A stretch of 64,000 nucleotides of DNA, taken from Saccharopolyspora flava (lineage in GTDB: Bacteria > Actinomycetota > Actinomycetes > Mycobacteriales > Pseudonocardiaceae). The stretch lies in NCBI RefSeq assembly GCF_900116135.1, contig NZ_FOZX01000001.1:372001-436000 (forward strand). Direction: 5' to 3'. This document shows, piece by piece, positions 57,566 to 64,000 of this stretch. Positions within the stretch are counted from its first letter, which is position 1. Each line of letters begins with the position of its first letter. Both the position numbers and the translations under genes were made by a program. Below the pieces are notes generated by a model. The model saw nothing but the letters and a program-made list of their open reading frames with translations, searched no databases and was not told where the DNA came from.

Positions 57566-58402
57566 TTAGTACTGCGTCAGGATTTTCTGCAGTACTTTCA
57601 CCGTATCCGGCGCGGACATCGACAGAGCTCGGATCTCGTCGAACAAATACCGCAGCGCCGCGACGTCATCGTCCTCCTCGATGACGTGCCCACCCAACGG
57701 CGTATCGCTGAAACCCACGTCCTGGTGGTGCGGCGAGTCGAAGGAGAGAACCGTGAAGCCACCCGCCGGGCTTGCGTGGGCTCCCACCGTCAGCGGCAAC
57801 ACCTGGAGAATCACGTTCGGCAGATGACTGAGCTCGATGAGCTGCTCGATCTGCTCCCGCATCACATCGGGTCCGCCGACCTGCCTCTGCAGCGCTTCTT
57901 CCGCGATCACCGCGCGATACTGGAGCACGGGTTCTTCCGTCAGACGGCGCTGACGCTCGATGCGACCGTCGACCCGCTTGTTGATGTCACGCGGATCAGT
58001 GACATAGCGGCCCGCTCGATGGATCTCGTACGCGTAGTCCCGAGTCTGCAGAAGACCTGGGATCAGAGCCACTTGGAAGTTCCGCGCTTCGCTGGCGGCG
58101 CTCTCGAAGGACACGTAGGGCGCGAACCAGTCCGGCAGCCGGTAGCTGTCCCACCAGCCCTGCTTGGAGGAGTCACTGCGGGTCTGCTGGAGGATCTGAC
58201 GCACGTCATCGGGCGCCTCGTACACGTCGAGGAGCTTCGCCAGATCGGCCTTCTTCGGCGCGCTCCGACCGGCTTCCCAGTGCCGCACCCGCGAGTCCGA
58301 GCAGTTGAGCTCGTCGGCCGCCTGCTGGAGCGTCATGCCCTTCGCATGCCGGAGCTTGGCCAGCCAGGCACCGACCTGCCGACGCCGCGCGTTCGCGTTC
58401 AT
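57566..58402 (-). CDS. Scr1-family helix-turn-helix regulator
   Basis: A 278-residue regulator. The Xre helix-turn-helix covers about 10-65 (GMTLQQAADELNCSDSRVRHW), and the rest is the DUF5753 domain with ALIPGLLQTRDYA and HLPNVILQVLPL. Streptomyces members of this group work with DUF397 proteins in development and stress. The start at 58402 is chosen at MNANARRRQVGAWL. Confidence 0.92.
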   Translation of the reverse strand: MNANARRRQVGAWLAKLRHAKGMTLQQAADELNCSDSRVRHWEAGRSAPKKADLAKLLDVYEAPDDVRQILQQTRSDSSKQGWWDSYRLPDWFAPYVSFESAASEARNFQVALIPGLLQTRDYAYEIHRAGRYVTDPRDINKRVDGRIERQRRLTEEPVLQYRAVIAEEALQRQVGGPDVMREQIEQLIELSHLPNVILQVLPLTVGAHASPAGGFTVLSFDSPHHQDVGFSDTPLGGHVIEEDDDVAALRYLFDEIRALSMSAPDTVKVLQKILTQY

Positions 58403-58565
58403 CTCGCCTTTTCCTCTTCGCACCGGGCACAACACCGCTGTCGCCGCTGGACCTTACAGCGCCACCGCACTGTCCAAAGTAGCCCGATCGTGCAATGGCA
58501 CGAACCCTCCCGTCACGCCAACATTGACGCAAGTCAATCTCAGCGACGACGGACGAGGAGCAGGG

Positions 58566-58790
58566 ATGAGCGCATTCACGCAGGTGAACTGGTTCTGGCG
58601 CCCGATAGGAACGGGACGTCACGCGTTCCACACCGAGGCGAAAGAGGCCGACCCGACCTCAACGGTCACCACCCACTGCGGCTCCGAAGTCGAAGCCCAC
58701 CTCGTCCAGCGCACTCCCACCGAGATCGAGTGGATCACCGAACCCACCTGCATGACCTGCTGGCACCGGATCGCCGACCGCCGGACGTAA
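58566..58790 (+). CDS. Small CxxC zinc-finger-like protein
   Basis: A 74-residue protein divergent from the Scr1-type gene. It has VNWFWRPIGTGRHAF near the start, a single Cys in TTHCGSEVEA and CMTCWHRIADR near the end, a likely zinc site. Similar small proteins often sit beside DUF397/Scr1-type pairs in Pseudonocardiales. Function unknown. AGCAGGG precedes the ATG. Confidence 0.82.
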   Translation: MSAFTQVNWFWRPIGTGRHAFHTEAKEADPTSTVTTHCGSEVEAHLVQRTPTEIEWITEPTCMTCWHRIADRRT

Positions 58791-58837
58791 CTCCCCACGA
58801 CCATGAGTTCCATTTGCGGGAGGCGGGTTTTCGTCCG

Positions 58838-59716
58838 TCACGCGGCGAGGAAGGCGGCGACAGCCGGGTCGGGTTCTTCGATGCGGTGCAGGAGGTGGAA
58901 GTCGACGGAGAGGTCGGGTTCGTCGAGAGGGCGGTAGGTGACGTCGGGGACCGCGGCCAGATGCACGCCCGCCGGGACGACGGCGAGCCCCACACCGGCC
59001 GCGACCAGCGCGAGAACGCTCAACGTGCTGTCAGCGCGGTAGCGCGCGGAGGCGGGCCAGTTCGAGCGGACGAAGCGGCGGAGCGGGTCGAAGGACCGAT
59101 CCTGCGGGTCGCTGACGCCGTACTCGATCATCTCGTGGCCCGCGATCTGGGACGCCGTGAGCACGTCGTGCTCGGCCAGGGCGTGCCCCAGCGGGAGCGC
59201 GGCCAGGAACGAGACCGAACCGGCCAAGACCGAGGTCAGACGTTGCTCGTCCGACGGGGCCGGGAGCGCGCTGCACCCGACGTCGAGCTCGCCCGCCAGG
59301 ATGGCGTCGCGCTGCTCGCCCGGCCCTCGCTCGCACAGGTCGATGCGCACCTGCGGGCGCTGCGCGCAGAACGCCCGAATCCTGCTGGTCACGAGTCCGC
59401 CGAGCACGGCGGCACCGGCCACGCCGATCCGCACCCGCCCGGTCTTGCCCTGCACCGCCAGCCGGGCCGACTCCTGAGCGCGCTCCGCCTGCGCCAGCAC
59501 CTGGCGCGCTTCGCCGAGCAGCGCCCGGCCGGCCGGGGTGAGCGTCGTGCGACGGGCACCCCGCTCGAACAGCGGCCCGCCGATCTCGTCCTCCAGATCG
59601 CGGATCTGCATGCTCAGCGTGGGCTGCACGATGTGCAGCCGCCGGGCCGCGCGGCTGAACCCGCCCTCCTCGGCCACGGCGACGAAGTACCGCAGGTGCC
59701 GCAACTCCACACCCAT
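58838..59716 (-). CDS. LysR-family transcriptional regulator
   Basis: A 292-residue LysR regulator. The helix-turn-helix covers about 3-62 (GGFSRAARRLHIVQPTLSMQ) and the periplasmic-binding-like effector domain starts near 90. No ribosome site is visible before ATG 59716 or 59737, so the transcript may be leaderless. It is divergent from the amidohydrolase gene, 69 bp away, which is its probable target. Confidence 0.92.
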   Translation of the reverse strand: MGVELRHLRYFVAVAEEGGFSRAARRLHIVQPTLSMQIRDLEDEIGGPLFERGARRTTLTPAGRALLGEARQVLAQAERAQESARLAVQGKTGRVRIGVAGAAVLGGLVTSRIRAFCAQRPQVRIDLCERGPGEQRDAILAGELDVGCSALPAPSDEQRLTSVLAGSVSFLAALPLGHALAEHDVLTASQIAGHEMIEYGVSDPQDRSFDPLRRFVRSNWPASARYRADSTLSVLALVAAGVGLAVVPAGVHLAAVPDVTYRPLDEPDLSVDFHLLHRIEEPDPAVAAFLAA

Positions 59717-59722
59717 CAGTGC

Positions 59723-59763
59723 AACCGATGGCTCCATCAGAAACAAGTGTTGGAACCGATGGC
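59723..59763. promoter_or_regulatory. Direct repeat in the lysR/amidohydrolase region
   Basis: AACCGATGGC occurs at 59723-59732 and 59754-59763, 31 bp apart (three helical turns), with AACAAGTGTTGG between them. It is a plausible LysR binding region. Confidence 0.5.
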
Positions 59764-59785
59764 ACGGGCCGAGCAGGGTGGAGGC

Positions 59786-60766
59786 ATGCGCATCGTCACG
59801 CTCGAGGAGCACTGGACGCACCCCGCGATCTCCGCCGCGATCTCCGACACCGTCGGCGCCGTTCCGCGCGGTCACGAAGCCGCGTTCCAGGAAGGACTCC
59901 CCCACACCGAACGCCTGCACCTGCTGCCCGACCTCGGTGAGGCGCGGCTCGCCGACATGGACCGCCACGGCATCACCACGCAGGTGCTGTCCTGCCTGAA
60001 CATGTTCCTGCCCGCCGACGTCGCCCCCGACGCCACCCGCGCCGCCAACGACGCCGTAGCCCGGGCCGTCCGCGAGCACCCCGACCGCTTCGCCGCGTTC
60101 GCGACCCTGCCCACCGCGGTCCCCGACGTCGCGGGCGAGGAGCTGCGCCGCTGCGTCGACGAGCTCGGCTTCGTCGGCACCATGATCATGGGCCGGACCG
60201 ACGGGCTGTTCCTCGACGATCCGCGGTTCGACCCGATCCTGCGCGCGGCCCACGACCACGACGTGCCGATCTACCTGCACCCGGCCCCGCCGCCGGCGAG
60301 CAACACCGACTACGACGGGCTCTCCCCCGCCGTGTCCTCGGCCTTCCGGCTCTTCGGCTGGGGCTGGCACCAGGAGACCGCCGTGCACTTCCTGCACCTG
60401 GTGCTCGCGGGCGTCCTCGACCGGTACCCGCGGCTGCGGTTCGTGCTGGGGCACTGGGGCGAGTTCGTCCCCTTCTACCTGGACCGGCTCGACGCGTCCA
60501 TGCCGCCGCGGATGACCGGGCTGGACAGGAGTTTTCGCGAGTACTTCCGCGAGAACGTGTTCATCACGCCCAGCGGCATGTTCAACCAGGCCCAGTTGCG
60601 GTACTGCGTGGACACGGTCGGCGCGGACCGGATCATCCACGCGGTCGACTTCCCGATGCTCGGCAACGAAGGCGCGGTGTCGTTCCTGACCGACTCGCAC
60701 CTCTCCGAAGCCGACCAGGCCAAGATCGCCCACCAGAACGCCGACACCCTCCTCGGCCTGAACTAA
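59786..60766 (+). CDS. Amidohydrolase-type (ACMSD-like) decarboxylase
   Basis: A 326-residue TIM-barrel protein of the amidohydrolase_2 group. Residues match the metal site of gamma-resorcylate and 2,3-dihydroxybenzoate decarboxylases: E7 and H9 in TLEEHW, H165 in IYLHPAP and D288 in AVDFPM. A non-oxidative decarboxylase or hydrolase of an aromatic acid is likely; the substrate cannot be read from sequence. GTGGAGG lies before the start. Confidence 0.88.
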   Translation: MRIVTLEEHWTHPAISAAISDTVGAVPRGHEAAFQEGLPHTERLHLLPDLGEARLADMDRHGITTQVLSCLNMFLPADVAPDATRAANDAVARAVREHPDRFAAFATLPTAVPDVAGEELRRCVDELGFVGTMIMGRTDGLFLDDPRFDPILRAAHDHDVPIYLHPAPPPASNTDYDGLSPAVSSAFRLFGWGWHQETAVHFLHLVLAGVLDRYPRLRFVLGHWGEFVPFYLDRLDASMPPRMTGLDRSFREYFRENVFITPSGMFNQAQLRYCVDTVGADRIIHAVDFPMLGNEGAVSFLTDSHLSEADQAKIAHQNADTLLGLN

Positions 60767-61099
60767 CCCCCACCCGACGCGGGCCCCTCTCCCCACGACA
60801 CGCCAACCGCGGTCGAATACTCCGGTTTTCGGCGGGTCGAATACTGCGGTATTCGACCCGCCGAAAACTGCGGTATTCGATCGGGTGACCGGCGTTGTTG
60901 CTGGTGGTGGAGGTGCGGGGTTCCCGGTCGGGTGATGGGGGTGTTGCGACATCCAGGTGACGGGTTGGGTGAAAGTGGTCGCTCAGTAGGGTGATCGCGT
61001 TCATAATGTGCGCCGGTCCAAAACGCTGTGATCAACACCGGTGATCACCGAAGATGGACCGGAAGCCAGACGTCAGCCTGAAGTAGGGGGAACACCGCC
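60767..61099. other. Gap before the ESX cluster
   Basis: A 333-bp gap with a three-arm repeat (60811-60882) and about 200 bp that should contain the promoter of the ESX genes. No gene seen. Confidence 0.6.
60811..60882. repeat. Three-arm inverted repeat, GTCAAAA/GTCGAAT family
   Basis: Outer arms of 28 nt (60811-60838 and 60855-60882) pair with four mismatches. The middle CGAATACTGCGGTATTCG is a palindrome of its own. It starts about 45 bp after the amidohydrolase stop. Confidence 0.82.
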
Positions 61100-61426
61100 G
61101 TGGCCGGGTTCGTAGTCGATCCTGCGGGACTGCGAGGAGCGATTTCGCAGCTCAAAGGGATCAAGAACGACGTCGACAGCTTGCTCGCGCAGGCCCGCGA
61201 AGTGAAGCCGGGCGAGCTGACCGCCGACGACACCTACACCGGCCGGGCGCGCAAAGCCATCCAGGACCGTGCGACCGCCGAGAGCGGCTCGTTGTCCATG
61301 ATCACGGCTCAACTCCGCGCGAAGCTCGATGAGAAGATCAGCGCCTACCAGGCGGTTCTCGACGAGTACGAGCGGAATGACGACATCGCCGCTGACAGCG
61401 TGAACCGCGTTCGGCGAGAGGCATGA
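61100..61426 (+). CDS. ESX/type VII substrate-like protein (PE-like)
   Basis: A 108-residue all-helical protein. It has no WxG turn, but a YxxxD secretion-signal motif (YERND) lies after the second helix, as in PE-type partners. AGGGGG lies upstream of the GTG start. It probably pairs with the PPE-like protein two genes on, and EspG would guide the pair to the ESX machine. Confidence 0.78.
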   Translation: MAGFVVDPAGLRGAISQLKGIKNDVDSLLAQAREVKPGELTADDTYTGRARKAIQDRATAESGSLSMITAQLRAKLDEKISAYQAVLDEYERNDDIAADSVNRVRREA

Positions 61427-61433
61427 TCGGGGC

Positions 61434-62009
61434 GTGACCGCAAAGATGAGCTCGTTCAACCGTGGCGGCGTGGTTGCCGCCGGAGCCGTGCTGATGGCTG
61501 CCATGACCGCCTGCTCCGGCGGCGGCGCCGGTACTCCTCAGCCCCAGCCGCAGCCGGCGGGCCCGCAGATCAGCAACCCCAAGGACGTCGCCTCAGCCGA
61601 TCTGTGCAGCCTCGTCCCGGCCGACGTCGCCGCATCCGCTGGTCTCGCGCCCAACGGCCAGATGGACGATGGCCCGAAGATCGGCGACTCCGAGCCCGCG
61701 TGCTCCTGGCACTCCGCGGACGGCAAGGACACCTTCCGGCTCAGCGCTCTGACGGACCGGTCGATCACGACCTACTACGACAGCAGGTCGCAATACCCGG
61801 ACTTCCAGGAATTGACCATCGCCGGACACCCCGCCGTGCGCGCGAACGACGCTGATCCCAAGCAGAGCGGCGCATGTTCGCTGTTCCTGGGAACCAAGGA
61901 CGGCCAGGTCGTCCACGCGTTCACCACGCAGGTCAACATCACGGATCCCTGCGCCACCTCTCAAAAAGCTCTTGAGGGCTCGGTTCCGTCCTGGCCCGCA
62001 GCCAAGTAA
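61434..62009 (+). CDS. DUF3558 lipoprotein
   Basis: A 191-residue exported lipoprotein. The signal peptide ends in a lipobox-like MTAC with C27, followed by a Pro/Gln spacer. The DUF3558 domain includes LCSLVPADVAASAG, ACSWHSADGK and a late Cys pair typical of the family. DUF3558 genes often lie within ESX clusters of Pseudonocardiales; the role is unknown. Starts 8 bp after the PE-like gene. Confidence 0.85.
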   Translation: MTAKMSSFNRGGVVAAGAVLMAAMTACSGGGAGTPQPQPQPAGPQISNPKDVASADLCSLVPADVAASAGLAPNGQMDDGPKIGDSEPACSWHSADGKDTFRLSALTDRSITTYYDSRSQYPDFQELTIAGHPAVRANDADPKQSGACSLFLGTKDGQVVHAFTTQVNITDPCATSQKALEGSVPSWPAAK

Positions 62010-62030
62010 CGAGTTCTGGGGACGACGAAG

Positions 62031-63233
62031 ATGCTTGAGATGTGCTACGCCAGTAGCGCCAAGGAATACCGCAAGCAGATGGGCGGTTCGGCTGAGGCCG
62101 AAAGTCTTCCGCCGCCGACTGGCAAGGGCGTGAAGGCGTGGGACGACGTCGCCGCTGCCTTCGACCAGGTCGCTCGCGACATCGAAGCCGCCTTGGGAGC
62201 CGCCGAGGCCGCTCACACCGGTGCCGCTGCGGATGCCGCGCGCACGTCGATCGCCGAGATCAAACCGCTCGCCGAGAGTGCCGCCCAAACATCCCGCGAC
62301 GTGAAAGCCGCGCTGGAAGAACAAGATTCCTACCAGCGGGAGGCTTTTCAGGCTTTGCCTCGGCAGGACGATCCGTTGCCGAGTGGGCAGGGGGCGATCC
62401 TGGATCCTCCGCAGAAGGGGTGGGTCGAGGACTGGGGTCTCGACTCGAACCCGATCACCGGGTGGATGTCGGACTACGAAGAGCGCCAGCAGGCCTACGT
62501 GGACACCAACCAGCAGGCCAACCAGGTCATGGAGCGCTACAGCCAGCAGACCGAGGGCGTGATCGCGCGGCTGCCCGAGTTCCAGCCCGCCGACCAGCCG
62601 CCGCCGGCCGCTCCGCCCGCGTCCTCCTACCCGACCGCGAGCACCTATTCCGCCGCCGGTGACGGTGGTTCGGCGTACTCCGGTGGCGGGTACTCCGCTC
62701 CGGCGAGCACCTCCTCGGCGTGGGCTTCGGCTCCGGCCGCCGCGCCTGCGGTGCACGCGCCCTCGACTCCGCCCGCCGCCTCGAACCCGTCGTGGGCGAC
62801 TCCGGCGCCGTCCGGTCCCGGGCTGCCGCCGGGGGTCGTGCGCGGTCCCGACGGGACGCTGTTCCGGCAGAACCCGCAGACCGGGGCGTGGGAGCGGCAG
62901 AACCCCTACAACGGCCGGTGGGCCCCCTCCCCCAACGGCGGCCCGAGTGGTCGTCGCAGCGGCGAAGGCGCGGGTGCGCCGGTGGGTCGCGGTGCCGGAG
63001 GCCGGGCCGGTCTCGGTGCCTCCAGCACCGGAAACACCGCCGGTGCAGCCGGATCCGGTCGTCCCGGTCAGGCCGGGGCTCCCGGTGCCGGGGCCGGTCG
63101 CGGCAAGCAGGGCGAGGACGACGAGCAGGAGCACCAGCGCCCGGGCTGGTTGGTGGAGCAGGACGACGTGTTCACCAACGACATGCAGCGCACCGCCCCC
63201 GCCGTCTTCGGTGACGCCGACGCGGGCCGGTGA
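62031..63233 (+). CDS. PPE-like ESX protein with low-complexity C-terminus
   Basis: A 400-residue protein. The first 110 residues are helical and rich in Ala (AWDDVAAAFDQVARDIEAAL), like the helical part of PPE proteins, though the PPE motif itself is not present. From about 190 on it is Pro/Ser/Ala/Gly-rich, with FRQNPQTGAWERQNPYNGRW near 285 and a Gly-rich end. Likely secreted or surface-bound with the PE-like protein. Confidence 0.75.
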   Translation: MLEMCYASSAKEYRKQMGGSAEAESLPPPTGKGVKAWDDVAAAFDQVARDIEAALGAAEAAHTGAAADAARTSIAEIKPLAESAAQTSRDVKAALEEQDSYQREAFQALPRQDDPLPSGQGAILDPPQKGWVEDWGLDSNPITGWMSDYEERQQAYVDTNQQANQVMERYSQQTEGVIARLPEFQPADQPPPAAPPASSYPTASTYSAAGDGGSAYSGGGYSAPASTSSAWASAPAAAPAVHAPSTPPAASNPSWATPAPSGPGLPPGVVRGPDGTLFRQNPQTGAWERQNPYNGRWAPSPNGGPSGRRSGEGAGAPVGRGAGGRAGLGASSTGNTAGAAGSGRPGQAGAPGAGAGRGKQGEDDEQEHQRPGWLVEQDDVFTNDMQRTAPAVFGDADAGR

Positions 63234-63236
63234 TTC

Positions 63237-64000
63237 GTGGCCAGGCGTGAACTGAGCTTGCCTCCCGCCGCGGCGAACTACCTCTGCACCCGATTCGACC
63301 TGCAACTCCACCCGCTGCTGCGGGTGGGCTGGCTGCCGCCGGACGCCACCGAGTCCGACCGCCGCGAGGCGGCCGAGCTCGGCCGGCGCCAGCTCATCCA
63401 GCAGGGCCTGTTCGACGGCGACGAACTGCACCCGTTCGTCGAGGACGCCGTGCACTTGCTCGCCCGGCCGCCGCTGGCGGTCGGCGTCGCGGTCCACGCG
63501 CGGGACGGCGAGGACTTCAACGCGGTGCTCGCCGAGTACGGCCGCAGCACGATCCAGGCCTACCAGGCCGACGGCGAAAGCCCCGACGACCTGCGGGAAA
63601 TCCGCGTCAAACGGCACGAGCACGGCGGCCCGGCGGGCAACGCCGTCAACCTCCTCGGCAAGATCACCGCCGCCGAGGACGGCTCGGTGTCGCTGCCCTA
63701 CGCGCACCTGGAGCAGGTCATCAAGCGGATGGGCGACTCGACGCGGACCCTGTCCGCGGCCCTCGGGTACGCGGGAGTGCGCGGGGCGCAGGGCGCGACG
63801 CTGATGCGGGCGCTGACCGCCAAGCGCAGCCTCGAAGGCCTCATCACCGTGCGGGCCTACGACCAGCAGGTCCGGCGCACCCGGTCGCTGCCGTTCAACG
63901 TGCAGTTCTTCGCCACCGAAGCCGGCTGCTACCTGGCGCAGCGCAAACCCGGCCGGGACGGCCAGGACTGGTACACGCTGGCACCGGCCGACTCCCGCAA
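63237..64000 (+). CDS. EspG-family ESX secretion chaperone (cut by window end)
   Basis: At least 254 residues from the GTG at 63237; the frame is open to the window end. It starts ARRELSLPPAAANYLCTRFD and contains HPFVEDAVHLLARPPLAVGV and RGAQGATLMRALTAKRSLEG, typical of EspG. EspG binds PE/PPE pairs in the cytoplasm and keeps them soluble for export. It lies 3 bp after the PPE-like gene. Confidence 0.85.
   Translation, partial: MARRELSLPPAAANYLCTRFDLQLHPLLRVGWLPPDATESDRREAAELGRRQLIQQGLFDGDELHPFVEDAVHLLARPPLAVGVAVHARDGEDFNAVLAEYGRSTIQAYQADGESPDDLREIRVKRHEHGGPAGNAVNLLGKITAAEDGSVSLPYAHLEQVIKRMGDSTRTLSAALGYAGVRGAQGATLMRALTAKRSLEGLITVRAYDQQVRRTRSLPFNVQFFATEAGCYLAQRKPGRDGQDWYTLAPADSR

Noticed and set aside
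1..64000. tRNA or rRNA genes
   Set aside because: I looked for T-arm and anticodon-arm patterns and rRNA-like segments in the gaps and saw none; a covariance search would be needed to be sure.

Overview
The window is high-GC actinomycete chromosome. Gene content and order fit the Pseudonocardiales, and Saccharopolyspora or a close relative is my inference. Supporting signs are strong GC bias at third codon positions, many GTG/TTG starts, Wag31, a translational T-box before ileS, an ESX/type VII cluster, and the actinobacterial block ftsK-argA-rimO-pgsA-cinA-clgR-pspA-pspM.

Positions 520-33534 (almost all minus strand) hold the division and cell wall (dcw) cluster. In transcription order it reads mraZ, rsmH, ftsL-like, ftsI, murE, murF, mraY, murD, ftsW, murG, murC, ftsQ, ftsZ, pgeF, yggS, sepF, yggT, wag31, a small membrane protein and ileS. 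Many neighbours overlap by 4 bp, so translation is probably coupled. Two foreign blocks interrupt the cluster. Between ftsI and murE lie a sugar-acid dehydratase (IlvD/Edd type) and a divergent MFS transporter. Between ftsQ and ftsZ lie about 5.5 kb with a nitric oxide synthase oxygenase gene, a 3'-truncated tnpB, the 3' ends of two sugar ABC permease genes, an orphan FitA-like antitoxin, a WYL regulator and an atypical SDR.

Positions 33535-42100: divergent from mraZ is a moxR-DUF58-transglutaminase operon. The shared intergenic region carries TGGGG boxes at 10-bp spacing that look like MraZ sites. Then come a DUF3040 protein, a methyltransferase, a ParA-like ATPase and a Nei-type DNA glycosylase.

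Positions 42100-55600: NCS2 permease, the pspM/pspA/clgR envelope-stress genes, cinA, pgsA, rimO, two tandem N-acetylglutamate synthase-like genes, secreted phospholipase A2, a secreted sialidase-fold protein, ftsK and a PlsC-type acyltransferase.

Positions 55700-64000: a secreted alpha/beta hydrolase, a DUF397/Scr1-type regulator/zinc-finger trio, a LysR regulator divergent from an amidohydrolase-type decarboxylase, and the start of an ESX cluster (PE-like, DUF3558 lipoprotein, PPE-like, EspG cut by the window end).

The most striking unexplained feature is a set of long intergenic inverted repeats, mostly at gene ends. One class is built on CAGTTTT arms, the other on GTCAAAA/GTCGAAT arms. 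The stem sequence changes from site to site while pairing is kept, and several sites have three arms able to form alternative hairpins.
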